Positions 24,111-37,144 of a stretch of 64,000 nt of DNA are shown one piece after another. The DNA comes from Mercenaria mercenaria (Eukaryota; Mollusca; Bivalvia; Venerida; Veneridae). The stretch is taken from assembly GCF_021730395.1 (NCBI RefSeq), contig NC_069362.1:66047501-66111500 (forward strand). Direction: 5' to 3'. The notes beneath the pieces are model-generated. The model was not told the DNA's origin. It saw only the letters and a list, made by a program, of their open reading frames with translations, and did no database searches. Each line of letters starts with the position of its first letter. The stretch's first letter is position 1. The translations under genes were made by a program, and so were the position numbers.

Positions 24111-24640
24111 TCATCGGGAGTGACCGTTGTTTGGTAGGATTGGAGCTATCACTGTTTTGTAGTGCTGGGGAAAGAGGACTGGGAGCTACCTTACTTCGTT
24201 AGGTTGGGAGATAGGATCGGAAGCTACCGTTGTTTGGTAGGGTTGTGGAATACGATTTGGAGCTACCGTTATTTCGTGAGGTTGGGGAATAGGATCGGAA
24301 GCTACCGTTGTTTGGTAGGGTTGGGGAATAGGATTGTGAGCTACCGTTATTTCGTCAGGTTGGGGAATAGGATCGGAAGCTACCGTTGTTTGGTAGGGTT
24401 TGGGAATAGGATTTTGAACTACCGTTATTTCGTCAGGTTGGGGAATAGGATCGGAAGCTACCGTTGTATGGTAGTGTTGGGGAATAGGATTTTGAACTAC
24501 CGTTATTTCATGAGGTTGGGGAATAGGATCGGAAGCTACCGTTGTTTGGTAGGGTTGGGGAATAGGATTTAGAGCTACCGTTACTTCGTGAGGTTAGGGA
24601 ATATGATCGGGAAATACCGTTGTTTGGTATGACGAGGTAA
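24110..24640. repeat. 39 bp minisatellite with 78 bp super-unit
   Basis: Two alternating 39 bp subtypes, one with GGATCGGAAGCTACCGTTGT and one with GGATTTTGAACTACCGTTAT, form a 78 bp unit. Both lengths are multiples of three, so a 136-codon frame (24162-24572) stays open with alternating YRCLVGLGNRI and YRYFVRLGNRI peptides. I treat it as non-coding. Confidence 0.85.
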
Positions 24641-27600
24641 TATGATCTGGGGGATGGGGGACGCCATTAAGATAAATACCCTGAAAAATTTCATCGGATA
24701 GAAAAACATAAAACTAATGTTTACCGAGATATAATACATGAAATAGTTTAACAAAATAGCGCTTGTCTGACAAACACATGGTACTAAAAGGGATCTAGGT
24801 CATGATAAATTTAAAGAAAATTGCATTGTTTGCACGTAACGTTAATATAATTTGCATTGATAAGTATATATATATACGCTCAGAGCAATGATAAAGGCAT
24901 GACAGCATCATTTGTTGTGAATTTATCATTCATTCAGCCATACATCCCTACTCACTTCATTTGTGTCATACTGATTGTAAGCAAGCTGCTTGAGCGAGGA
25001 TATGATGTCCACGAAGATGTTGATGAGGAAGATGATGACGATTCTGATGATGTATTTCGGAATTAATGATGAATTAAGTATCTAATAAACACTAAGATTT
25101 ATCACTGAAGGTGATTTATACCTCAATCAAAGGCATGTTTGAAATGGAGCTTGCCTTACATGCAATTTACATCGAATTCCTTCAGTGGAGTCATAGCTGT
25201 TGTCTTAACTTAAATATAAAAAAGTAAATTAGTAAGTACAAAATGGGAGGTAAGTCTAACATGACAGTTACAGTTCATACAACTCCATACATCATGTTAC
25301 TGTCATTTATCATTGTGTTTCAAGATATATTGAAGTCCATCAGTGGCAGCAAAGAAATTGTTTAAATAAGCTAAAATCATATACATAAATGGATATAATC
25401 TTTATTTTTTCCCAGACAGAGCTATGGGTCTTTAGCTATACTTATCCAGTCACTTCATTTATCATTAATTCATCTTTACATTAAATTCCCTTCAAGAGAT
25501 AAGAAGGTATTGACTCAGATGTTCATATCATGCGAAAAAAAAGCAAAAAAAAAAGGGTTAATTCTAAAACTATTAAATATATAGTTATGATTTTTTGTGA
25601 TAAATTACTTCTCGCCATTGCGCCTAGTAATATTAAATTCGCTCCGTTATCGTCTTAATTGCATCGAGCAGACAGACGGACGGGGCAAACTGATTCCATT
25701 ATAGCCCCCATCCGGAATCCACCCAAAAATCGTTTTCTGGAGATATGATTATGCCTTTATTTTTATATGCTACAAATAACAATAAACTACACATAAATCA
25801 GTGCACTGCACAGGAAAATGCATGTAAATATAAATTAAAATCTGACTTGCAAGCATTTTTAAAAGTATATGTAAACATTAAGTCATGTGCTTACACATGT
25901 CATGCTATATATATATTTATATATATGTACTTAAATTGAGCTGATTGTAAAATTACATAGAGTAAAATGTGTATATATCTAAGTATACGATTGTAAGAAA
26001 CATTTTTATCATATTAAAGACGATATTATGCTTGTACTGACCGACACTAGACAAATCAATAATTTGGCATACTTTAGACGGCGGATTTCATTTATCATTG
26101 TTCGGACTTCCCATGAACTTGAAGAAATGTAATTCTTTTAAACGGTTCTTACTTATAGAGGATTGTATTTACGAGTATTAAACCGTGAACCCTCAAGCCT
26201 ACAATAAAGTAAACTGGTTCAATGTACAGTTGTCAGTGGCAATATTTTCTTTATGCCATTTTTTGCTAGAACTGAAATATCTCAAACTAAAATCTCCCGA
26301 TGAACCGGTTGAGGACGCCAAACTGCATAATAGAGGAAAATAAAGACAGAAAATATTCGACATACAAGATGGTGTTTGCGCAATTACTTAAAAACAAGAT
26401 AAACAGCCTTATCTTAAAAGGGCGTGCCATACTTTGAAGTCTGTTGGTCACAATTTCGTACTTCAAAGTTTTTGTGAAAATTGAATTTCGTGTATTATTC
26501 ATCTGCTTTGATCAAAAGTTTGACAATTTATCAGTTACAATCTAACTTTTAATATCATATTTCAGATAGAATATTGTTTTTACAACAAAAAAAAAACTTT
26601 ACAAACAAAATGTTATATAAATTTTGCACTGTATACGACATGGTACATAAGCTTTTTGCTTTAAACGCTTAAAGTGTTACAACATGCATAAGCTAAACAA
26701 CTTTAACAATTCTGGCGTGTCAAATGGATGATCTATAACAAAAAAGACGTGACCAGAAAAAAGAAGATATCCATTTGTATAGTCCTCATTCTTAAATATA
26801 ATGAGAAATTATAAGTATTCGTTCTAGAAAAAAAAATGTATTCTATCGAACAAATATTTCTTACATTTCTTACCGCGTGATTGAATAAACTGACCACAAA
26901 ATTATACCTTTTGTCAAAAACCGTGATATTCCATGCCAACAAAATGAAATGAACTGGTCTGCATGTACTGTAAAATACAAAATTTTAGAGCAAAATAAAC
27001 TGTATATAGATGTTACCTTTACAAAATTAACACGTAAATGCTCAGTGAATATTAAACAGACAGATAAAATACAAACTTTATCCAGTTTTCAAACAACAAC
27101 CTTACTTAAAAGTCAGAAGTTAGAAGAATTTTCCCATGCATAACTAAGCTGAAGAACGATAAATAAGTCTGTTTGAACTTCAAGTTTTTATTTCTCTTCC
27201 TTGTCTTGTTGGCCTGAAGATGTAACTTAGTTCAGAGCATGTCAGAACGGTATTTGCGTGTTCAAATTACATATTCATAAACTATTATGGAAATATTGAT
27301 CTCAGTCCTGGTCTGATAACTCTATTACATTTCTTTTATTGTCCGTATTTGATAACATTGATAAAGTTTCATTAACGTAACGATTATTTCACCTGATCAA
27401 TAAAAGAGGAAAGAAAACTTGTCCTAGCATGGTATAAAGCAAATCATGTTTTGAACTTCTGAATACTTTAATAGAATGTAAAAGGTTGCCAGATTATTTA
27501 TGACATTTTTGTGACAGCTTTATTTGTACAAGGCCTTCAAAAGTTCCTAGTAGTGCAATTTATATATATTCAATACATATTCCTGTAATGCCACACAGCG

Positions 27601-29547
27601 AGTTAGAATTTCCCACTATGATAAAGCATAACCAATGCCACACCTTCTTCAGCCTATACTTAGGGACATGATAGCAGTGCAACCCGTTAAGAACCAACCG
27701 TTCCAACATTCTCTTCCCACGGAATTTAGATTCCCGGATGAGTCTCACGTGTCTTTACTTTCAATGACTATCATAATTAAGGTCATGCCAATATTCCTTA
27801 TTCTAAACTCTTTCAGCTACAACATCAACCCATTAGAGAAATCTTACTCATTAAAGTTATAAACTGATAATAAAGAAGGCAATCTAAAAGATTTCCTGTC
27901 ACATCTTACGTAACTGACATCAAATACAGCGTGACTGAGTTACTCACAATGGTGCTCACATACACGCCTCCTTTTCACCAAAATGTCAATCTCCACATGA
28001 AATAACAAAATCTACTCATTTAGAATTTCTGTTCATGCCAATGAAAAATTATGTCAAATACTGCACATTACTGACTAGACAGATGCTCCACTGTTCTTTA
28101 TTTATACTAAACATTATAAGCATTATCTGACGTGTTTTAACATTTTATATCTGTATCATTTCCCCCTGTACTTTTGTCTTCATGCTTTTATAAACGTTTG
28201 TTGTTTTTGGCATGTATTTCACAAAACACTTTTGAATGTGTATTTATACATGAAATAAGAGTGCAACTATATCTTTAAAAAGGTTTACATGAAATGTAAC
28301 AGTAAACAGAAAGCCAGTAGAAAAAAGCCATGTAAGTACTGTGTATATACATGACAATTAATACTTCATACAAACAGTTAAATCATTAACCCTTCAATCA
28401 CCCCGAGATCTACAATATACTGTTGAGTATAAAATCATTACTGAATGACTTTGTTCAGTCAGACAATAGGGAATTTAGTCAATAAATATCCGTGTGTGCC
28501 AAAGATCAACCAGAAAAACTAGCATAGAAGTCAAATACTAGAACACACTGCTTGCACAGTACGCAAGTCGTGCCAACTATTTAATTTGGGCCCAATTATA
28601 CAGGTAAGAATATAAATTAGTAAATTGTGCGACAGTAACAATTCTTATACAAGTATTGCTTTCACCAATATTTTCTCTGATCAGACAACACTTCTCAATT
28701 ATAAATCTATATTTTTTGCTATATCACATAGAGAAAATACACATTAAACCCGTAGAAACAAAGTACTCTTCCCTATTTAAAACGGAAATTTAAATTATAA
28801 GAACAGGAAGATACTCCCCAGTTCACAGGTAGTGTTGGCTCTGGACGGGTTCTGAAACATTAACAACCATTGAACCTTAATTTCATCTTTAAAACTGATT
28901 GTCCACAATGTAAAAAGGCTATAATCTATGCAGTTTCGCATGAAAACATTTATCATTTCAAAAAGTGAACAAAAACCTAAAAGTAAAACAGATGTAATGT
29001 GTACTTATCATTACAAGAAAGAAAATAGTACTTTGAATTCTACAATTGACATGCCACATACTGTTGAAGGAATAAGTCTTGGGGTTAGGATAGGGATGTC
29101 AGATCTGACTAAATTTGTCACAAGTTTTATACGAAGAACCGAAGACAATAAAAAGTAAGATTTTCCATCGCAATGGACTGAAGTTCCAATTATTTCACAG
29201 CTATCTGCTTTACATTGTAAGGCTTTTTACCTATAATTATACATCATTCTCTTTACAAACGAACGAAGCCGGGTGTACCTGCCCTATCTCAAACCTTCCA
29301 CATTTGACTGTGCTAACCATGTTTAACCACCAATATACCAGATCTTTTAACCTTTCCAACTGCACCACTAAATATTCAGTGTTGTTTTACATGCCTTAAA
29401 ATCCACAAGCGTGTTCCTGTAGGCACCTGAAGCGTGCATATTATCCGAACCACTCCATTAACGGCACCAGTGTAAACTGCCTCGAGTTCAACATATTTTT
29501 GCTACTTAAGTGTATGTCTGATGCACCATCATTCCTGAAAAGAATCA
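24641..29547. other. Long AT-rich intergenic stretch
   Basis: No convincing coding exon on either strand. A short acidic frame ending near 25066 (DVDEEDDDDSDD) has no splice support. The last part (about 28800-29547) may hold the 3' UTR of gene 3, which is transcribed leftwards. Confidence 0.4.
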
Positions 29548-30732
29548 TTATCTCGAATCTGTACCTTTATTTTGAGCTTCGACAGAAGTAAACATTTCAA
29601 CTTCTCCGATTTGTGGTGATATTCGACCTGTTGTCTGCTCGCCACGCAGCTCTGTGAAGTGGGACGCTTTATAACTTATAACGCTTCCATCCGAGTCAGT
29701 TACTCCCGGTTGGTAAGTTTGAGCAGCACCATGTTGACCCTCAACATTCATTCCGCCAGCGGAATTAGGAAGAGTAGTGTCACTATTCTGTGAAGGTGTG
29801 GTACTATTGAAGAGAACTGGATTTCTCAGACTGTCACTACCTATTGAACACTCATCACCATTTCTATTATCAATAAGAGAATTTTCATCGTAATGTTCCA
29901 AAGAACCGTTATCTTTGGATACTGTTTCGTTTATATCCCTATAATGTACAGAATCGGGAAGAAATTGCAATTCCCGCCTAGATTTGTCATTTTCTAGGTA
30001 CCTATAATTACTTATATCACTAGTTTGAGATGTAGTTGCGCTGCATTCACTAGGTGGTCTATTATCATAATCATCAAGTATCACTTTTGGAGGCCTGTTT
30101 TGGTCGTCTAGTGTCATTTCACTTGAAAACGACCCACTTCTTGGAGTATCATTTTCATAACCCTCATTTATTAATGCACCGTCAACTGTTTTTCTAGATA
30201 TTGCGTCTTGTTCTTTGATTTCTTCTAATCGCCTAACATGACGCTGGTTTTTCCGATGTCTACCTTTTTTATATGCTCTTGGAAGTTTAACTTCAGTCGA
30301 GCCTGGAATTTGCTTAACGTGCTGAGTTCTTGCTGCTCCGTTTGGCACGTGATTAACTTTCGCGCCAGTTTGAGAGCGCTTGTCCCCTCGACTTCTACTT
30401 AAACTATCTGGAGTTGCATTGCGAGCGGAGGCCGGAATTCTAGAAAGCTCACTCGGATTGATTGCTGTGGACTTCGATTGCGCGCAAAAATATAAAACAC
30501 TTACAATGACACTTATAACTATAGCCAGTGCACCACAACATGTCAGAATTATACCGACTGTGCGTTTACCCTCTTCATTCTGAAGATCCGGCGGAAGAAG
30601 ATTTTCGTCGAAGAAACCATAATTGAGTATTAATGTAATTCCTGTAGCGAGCATTATGACCCCTCCCAGGAACATAAACACGCCTGTTATACACATACAA
30701 CATTGAACCGCCGCCCCCTTCATTCTGGGCAT
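29548..30732 (-). CDS. Two-span membrane protein, gene 3 (394 aa)
   Basis: Function not recognised. The exon starts exactly at an ATG (30730-30732) behind TTTGTATTTTCAG, a strong 3' splice site, so the open frame upstream of it is intron. Protein: MPRMKGAAVQCC, first hydrophobic segment at about 10-37, an acidic loop (FFDENLLPPDLQNEE), second segment at about 58-83 (ending VLYFCAQ), then about 310 polar residues. The tail has a basic region near 153-168 (AYKKGRHRKNQRHVRR), GYEND at 191-195 and YDN at 222-224. YxN is the core of Grb2-type SH2 ligands, so the tail could be a phosphotyrosine scaffold; that is inference. It ends KGTDSR. GYEND is shared with gene 2. Cysteines cluster in span 1 (QCCMC) and span 2 (LTCCG), possible lipidation sites. 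Confidence 0.72.
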   Translation of the reverse strand: MPRMKGAAVQCCMCITGVFMFLGGVIMLATGITLILNYGFFDENLLPPDLQNEEGKRTVGIILTCCGALAIVISVIVSVLYFCAQSKSTAINPSELSRIPASARNATPDSLSRSRGDKRSQTGAKVNHVPNGAARTQHVKQIPGSTEVKLPRAYKKGRHRKNQRHVRRLEEIKEQDAISRKTVDGALINEGYENDTPRSGSFSSEMTLDDQNRPPKVILDDYDNRPPSECSATTSQTSDISNYRYLENDKSRRELQFLPDSVHYRDINETVSKDNGSLEHYDENSLIDNRNGDECSIGSDSLRNPVLFNSTTPSQNSDTTLPNSAGGMNVEGQHGAAQTYQPGVTDSDGSVISYKASHFTELRGEQTTGRISPQIGEVEMFTSVEAQNKGTDSR

Positions 30733-31110
30733 CTGAAAATACAAAAACAAAGATAAGAAACATAATTATGTGATATATTTGGTCAAAACTGACTTGCTCA
30801 GCTTTTCTACCTATGCATACTTTTGATACACTAACCATGTTTATGATAACAGCTAATTTTCAGACGGTTTGTTTTCTTCCTTTGAAACACACCTATGTAA
30901 TCTGAACAAAATATACAAGAAAAGGAATAACTTCGTTCAAATATTCTTGTTTTGTGTACCATTTTGCCTGCCGTCAAAAACACTCTTAACTGGTTCATAT
31001 TTAACTGAATACAGAAAAACGACAATGACTTGGCTTGTTGATACCAAGTCATCTCTGACATTTTCAAACATTAAATGTTTTGACAATTCTAAATTCATAA
31101 AAAACTTAAA
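30733..31110 (-). other. Upstream intron of gene 3
   Basis: Starts (reading leftwards) behind the acceptor at 30733-30735. No coding upstream exon was identified, so any further exons are probably 5' UTR. Confidence 0.4.
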
Positions 31111-31600
31111 CTAAAAATCTAAGTAAAAAAAGGACGCATAACTCATGGCATATTGGTACCAGAGTTAGAGACCCTGTGTCACTGTTTTAACATTGAATCA
31201 ACTCAATTGAATAAAACAGAAATAGAGTAAAAGTGCATCAAAACTTTAATCTGAAATTTAAAAAAAAAAAGGAGCATACATGTAATTCATGCAATATCGG
31301 TACCACAGTTATGGCCCTTGTTTCAAATGACGTGGGTGATGATGAGGAACATTTATTTTACAAATGGAGAAAATGTATCCAGTAAAACAGTGATAGAGTG
31401 CAAATGCATCAAAACTTTAACCAAGCTGCTGAGGCGGATGAGTAATAATTTCATTTGATTTGGACTGAAATTGTAGAATGAATACAAGGAAGTTTGACGG
31501 ACGAACGGACCGACAAACGGACAGTTCAAACAATATACGTCTCTCAGGACTTTGACACCAATGACACCCAGGGGCATAAAAACAATTAGTGCTTTTGAAG
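31111..31600 (-). repeat. Degenerate dispersed repeat
   Basis: Two similar units contain CATAACTCATGGCATATTGG or relatives, GGTACCAGAGTTA and CATCAAAACTTTAA. They are followed by GACGAACGGACCGACAAACG, the usual leader of this clam repeat class. Confidence 0.5.
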
Positions 31601-31974
31601 CTGACTTTATATGATAGTTAATCGCTGTTCTATGTTTCTTTTATCGAGTTCTGACACGTACTACAGTGCTATCATAACATCATCTACTTAGTAAGACTAT
31701 CGTGTCTGGTCAAGAACAACTGACTTTACAAACTTTAATCCAAAGATACAATAAAATAACAGCGGTCAACGTATACATACAACTGTATGCAATTTGACCC
31801 CATGTGACAAAATTTGAAATAATGTCTTATATATTATATCAGATTAAATGTAAGAATTTATAAAAATAACAGTTGATAACATCGAAATTAATGCCAGTTT
31901 ACATTGAAGAATTACGTAATTTATGTCAGCATTAAAAGGCTTAACTAGAGACTGCCTTTAGTAAAAGCACACTC
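31601..31974. other. Intergenic DNA
   Basis: Nothing recognised. Confidence 0.3.
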
Positions 31975-32190
31975 CTCTACCCTTACCCTGCTAAATTTCT
32001 GAAATGGACTGATCCATCATTCAATTTGGGCAATACCATTTAATATTCGAAGGGGTCTTCACTGAAAATTTACTGACTGAATAGCGAACAGTGCAGACCA
32101 TGATCAGACTGCACGGATGTGCAGGCTGATCTTGGTCTGCACTGGTCACAAAGGCAGAATCACTTGCCGACAAGCAGGCTAAAGGTTAAA
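31975..32190 (-). repeat. Dispersed repeat with partial palindrome
   Basis: Contains GTGCAGACCATGATCAGACT and GGTCTGCACTGGTCAC in inverted relation around a CACGGATGTGCAGGC centre, next to TTTCTGAAATGGACTGATCC. I recall this as a common clam repeat; no copy number can be given. Confidence 0.5.
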
Positions 32191-34779
32191 CAAAGGCGAA
32201 CGGATAGATATTTTTCATATAAGTCTATTTATACTTTGTTTCAGAAGTTACTTTTCTACATATTAACAGAACAGAACAGAAGTTTATTCTTAACTTGTAC
32301 GCAAGGTACCTCGTTGTACAACATACATATAAAATATACAGTATACATGGCCAACGTGGTTGGAAATACTGTGATAGGTAACAAATTAAATTAGAGTGAT
32401 GGTAAACAGTGGCAACAAGTTTACTAAAATGCATTCCAACACGAAAATGCCAACGATATACAATACTAGCCACGTTACCGAATATTCCTACAAAGTTTGG
32501 TTGAAATCCAACGAGTAGTTTGTACAACTTTTGTGTTTTGTGAGAGGCGGACAGAGAAAATGACGGTCACGAAGACATAATTATATTTAAGTTATCGAGA
32601 GTTGCAATTCACAAGGCACCAATATAAACTACGAGTGTTAGATATTCAAATATCACGCACAATTAAAAACATCTATTTAGTCCCCGTTTTGACAGAAAAA
32701 GGCAGCTATGTTTGGTACTTGCTATGTTTTGCTATGTTGGTACTGACTAACTTGATACCAAAAGTGAGCGGGTTTTTAAAAAAATAAAATAAAACATTAA
32801 GAAACCAGACAGATAGTTAAAACAGCTCCTTAATCGATACCAAAAAGCAAACATGTCCACTTAACAGATGTTTTCAGACCGAACAAATGTTGTTTTTTCA
32901 AAGCTAAAATCCTGAATAAATATTGTCTACATCAAGCACTTCTCTTATCTAAAGTTTGTATGAGTAACACTGCACACACTGCACACTCAGCTAAATTTCC
33001 ACATACGTCATGTGGTACACACGGAAATTAATACACCCATGTTCTTGTATCATATCTCTTAAACATTAAACAGAGAGTTTTTATGACATTTTATCCTTGA
33101 AGTCCACTTTATATTTTTTTAACTTCATAGAATATTTAGTTAGCGAATTTCAGTTCATAAATGAAAAGTCACCCCCCCCCCCCCCCACACCCATACACAC
33201 ACGCTAAAAGCCTCGTTTTAAAGGGGTCATAATGGTAATAAGTAATAGCCATTTTATCCTTCCTAATACTACTCACTCACTGCCCATTTTGTGTTATGTT
33301 ATACCTATTTAAGAAAGAGTCATGGTTCTTGTCCGTCTTTGTTTATTTTATTTCATCTGTGATTGTATTAAGTAACATATGTTTTAAAGTTAATCACGGT
33401 CTCAAATTATAAAATGTACAAAAGGTTTTGAATTATAAATATTCATGACAGTGTTGTTGTTCTTCTGCTTTTCATTTCAGCTATTATCATTTCCACTGTG
33501 TAAAGTCACATTAACAATACTGCGACAAAATAAGTAAACAAGAGCTGTCCATATGCGACTGCGCTCTAGTATTCGAATGCTTCTAAATCGAACAAGGGCC
33601 GTAACTTAGCAACACTGAGTTATTTTTTAAAAACTTCAAATAAATTTTCTAAGCTTATGAAGGGCAAAACATTCCGTAACATCTGGAAGCAAAAGAACAT
33701 TAACTGTTCGCCATCAAGCATATTCTGCAACATTTCTGCTAAAATATGTTCATTGTATTAAGGTACGCGGTATAGTCAACTACCCTTGGAGTGGGGCTTT
33801 GTGTTCAATGCTTTTATCTACAGGGTACAGCAGCGTACTGCAAGAATAACATGGTAGATTTTAAGTTTTTATGTCATGAAAGGCAAAGTCATTGACAAAA
33901 CAATTAGAAAAAAAGACTTGCAATTCTCAATGCAGTCTGCAATACGATATTGCGGAATACATTTCAATTGACTTCTCGTGCAAATGTAATTGACTTCGAA
34001 TCACTAGACAGATCTATCGCTCTACCCGTATTGATCAAGCCAGAAGAGAACTTCTGTAACAGCAGGCGTGACGTTAATAACTTTACAGAGTATTAATTTC
34101 AATCAATGTTGGCATTTTGAGTGAGACCAATTAAACATAGGAGAAATTACCGAGTATTAATTGAGACAATAATGTACAGATTGCTTATTCAAAGCGAGCT
34201 TTGGAATATCGGCGGCTGTAGAATTACACTTAATGATAAATTATTCATAAAGCATTGATTAGAGAGCTAGTAACTCAATTACTGGAAACTGTAAAGACAA
34301 TATAGTAAATGAAATGTGTCTATAGAATAGTGTTGCTGTGTACTACCTTATGCTGCACTAACAGATCAAAACATTCATAGCCGAAGATTTATAAGATAAG
34401 ATATGTTTATTATAGTCTCACACTGCATGAATACAAATATAATACAGTTACATTTACAAATAAAATATTCATGCAAACCTTTCTTAAAAGAAATATGAGA
34501 GACTAGGAGAACAAACATTACAGAATTAAACTTTAAAAAAGTTTCATATTAATATTCTATCACTAAAACTTTTAAAAGGATTTTATACAATTCACAGTAA
34601 AATCTCCATCTACTAAAAGAACAATATATTGATATTACACATTTAATATATACACACACATGCCTTTAGCCCTTGGAAACAGACAGACGGTATCAGTGGA
34701 TTTATATATAACTAAACATCAAAGATGCATGAAGATTCGATGATAATTTATTGCCATGACTGCAAACAATAAGGTGAAG
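32191..34779. other. AT-rich intergenic DNA
   Basis: A C-tract of about 17 bases lies at 33171-33187. A dispersed-repeat phrase (ACAAGAGCTGTCCATATGCG) begins at 33540. No gene was recognised. Confidence 0.35.
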
Positions 34780-36650
34780 TGAGGCCACGGCAGAGGTAGC
34801 GAAGAGCATGCACTAAAGTATAATAAACATCAAGGTGAGGCCAGGAAAGAGACAGAGAAAATCACGTGCTAAATCACAGACATCAAGGTGAGCCAAGGAC
34901 AGAGACAGCGAAAATCATGAAATAAAGTGTAAACATCAAGGTGAGGCCTGGACAGAGACACTTAAGTGTAAACATTGAGGTGAGGCCTGGATAGAGGCAG
35001 CGAAAATCATGAACTAAAGTGTAAACATCATTCAAGGTGAGGCCTGGACAGAAACAGCGCAAAATCATGAACTAAAGTGTAAACATCAAGGTGAGGCCTG
35101 GACAGAGATAGCGAAGCTAATGAACTGAAGTCTCAACATCATTCAAGGTGAGGCCTGGACAGAGACAGCGAATTTTATGCACTGAAGTCTCAACCTCAAG
35201 GTGAGGCTAGGACTCGGACAGCACAGTTTATTCGCTGAAGTCTCAACATCAAGGTGAGGCTAGGACAGAGACAGCGAAGTTTATGCACTGAAGTCTCAAC
35301 ATCAAGGTGAGGCTAGGACAGAGACAGCGAAGTTTACGCACTGAAGTCTCAACATCAAGGTGAGGCTAGGACAGAGACAGCGAACTTTATGCACTGAAGT
35401 CTCAACATCAAGGTGAGGCTAGGACAGAGACAGCGATGTTTACGCACTGAAGTCTCAACATCAAGGTGAGGCTAGGACAGAGACAGCGAACTTTATGCAC
35501 TGAAGTCTCAACATCAAGGTGAGGCTAGGACAGAGACAGCGAATTTTATGCACTGAAGTCTCAACATCAAGGTGAGGCTAGGGCAGAGACAGCGAATTTT
35601 ATGCACTGAAGTCTCAATGCACTGAAGTATCAACATCAAGGTGAGGCTACGACAGAGACAGCGAACTTTATGCACTGAAGTCTCAACATCAAGGTGAGGC
35701 TAGGGCAGAGACAGCGAATTTTATGCCCTGAAGTCTCAACATCAAGGTGAGGCTAGGGCAGAGACAGCGAATTTTATGCCCTGAAGTCTCAACATCAAGG
35801 TGAGGCTAGGGCAGAGACAGCGAATTTTATGCACTGAAGTCTCAACATCAAGGTGAGGCTAGGGCAGAGACAGCGAATTTTATGCACTGAAGTCTCAATG
35901 CACTGAAGTCTCAACATCAAGGTGAGGCTAGGGCAGAGACAGCGAATTTTATGCCCTGAAGTCTCAACATCAAGGTGAGGCTAGGGCAGAGACAGCGAAT
36001 TTTATGCACTGAAGTCTCAACATCAAGGTGAGGCTAGGGCAGAGACAGCGAATTTTATGCACTGAAGTCTCAATGCACTGAAGTCTCAACATCAAGGTGA
36101 GGCTAGGGCAGAGACAGCGAATTTTATGCCCTGATGTCTCAACATCAAGGTGAGGCTAGGGCAGAGACAGCGAATTTTATGCACTGAAGTCTCAATGCAC
36201 TGAAGTCTTAACATCGAGGTGAGGCTAGGGCAGAGACAGCGAATTTTATGCCCTGATGTCTCAACATCAAGGTGAGGCTAGCACTGGGGCAGCAAAGTTT
36301 ATATACTGATTTGTTTGTTTGATTTCGGTTTAACGCCGTTTTTCAACAGTATTTCAGTGATGTAACGCCGGCCAGTTAACCTAACCAGTGTTCCTGGATT
36401 CTGTACCAGTACAAACCTGTTCTCCGCACGTAACTGCCAACTTTCCCACACGGATCAGAGGTGGAGGACTGATTTCAGACACAAAGTCGTTTATCAAATA
36501 GTCACGGAGAAATATACGCCCCGCCCGAGGATCGCACTCACGACCCCGCGATCCGTAGTCCAACGCTCTACCTACTGAGCTAAGCGGGCGTGTTTATACA
36601 CTGAAGTCTCAACATCAAGGTGAGGTTAGGACAAGAGATATTTCTTTCTG
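34780..36650. repeat. 53 bp minisatellite
   Basis: The unit is about ATCAAGGTGAGGCTAGGGCA + GAGACAGCGAATTTTATGCA + CTGAAGTCTCAAC. It is diverged at the left edge (34780-35220) and homogeneous from 35250. Several units carry an extra ~15 bp partial duplication (TGCACTGAAGTCTCAA; about 35627, 35898, 36072 and 36193), a sign of recent unequal exchange in multi-unit blocks. A SINE interrupts the array at 36311-36592. Confidence 0.9.
36311..36592 (-). mobile_element. tRNA-derived SINE inserted in the array
   Basis: Read on the minus strand, the head CGCCCGCTTAGCTCAGTAGG is tRNA-like, with an A box at 36571-36582 (TAGCTCAGTAGG) and a B-box-like GTGCGATCCTC near 36528-36540. The tail near 36330 reads AACGGCGTTAAACCGAAATC and ends in CAAACAAACAAA. 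Array sequence flanks both sides: TTTATATACTGA before and TTTATACACTGA after, a target duplication with one difference. About 280 bp. The conserved middle and tail resemble V-SINE/RUDI-type molluscan SINEs; that assignment is inference. Confidence 0.8.
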
Positions 36651-37144
36651 TTTCGTTCAATGTTTCTCTGTGGCCGGATCTCAGGCGCGCCAACGCAATG
36701 TTCTAAATAATGCACTATATTAAATGACACAAGATTCGATTTTTTCCGCAAATTTGTTTCGTATTATATCTGCTGGCCGACCTATTTGATTTGCTTATTT
36801 GTTTGTGTTTGTAAAATTGTTATATACTCTTGTAAATACTGAATGAGCAATGAAATATGTTTAAATTAAACAAGATCATCAACACTTAAGCCAATATCCA
36901 CATTTTCATACATTCTACAGAAAATGACGTCACTCGACCTTCAGCTACTCCCGAAAATAAAGAAAATGAAAGTTGACAGGCTGAACCTGAAAACGAAAGT
37001 CGCATTTGCATTGGTCGATACTCAGGAGTCACGCGCAGGAGTCACTCCGTCTAAATGTATGCGCGTTGACATTTTTTTGTAATGGGGAATCAATGTTCAG
37101 CACTTTTTAACGATTTGATAATAACTGGGTTTTAGCATGACATG
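36651..37144. other. Intergenic DNA
   Basis: Nothing recognised. Confidence 0.3.

Noticed and set aside
24162-24572. 136-codon frame with LGNRIGSYR repeats
   Set aside because: Minisatellite with unit length divisible by three.
29548-30750. Starting gene 3 at the upstream ATG (MFLYFQ)
   Set aside because: That ATG lies in intron sequence just before a strong 3' splice site; the exon begins at the second ATG.
36520-36592. tRNA gene
   Set aside because: Only the tRNA-like head of a SINE; A and B boxes are present but the sequence continues into a SINE body and tail.
34780-36650. CRISPR-like array
   Set aside because: Units are head-to-tail without unique spacers, in eukaryotic DNA.
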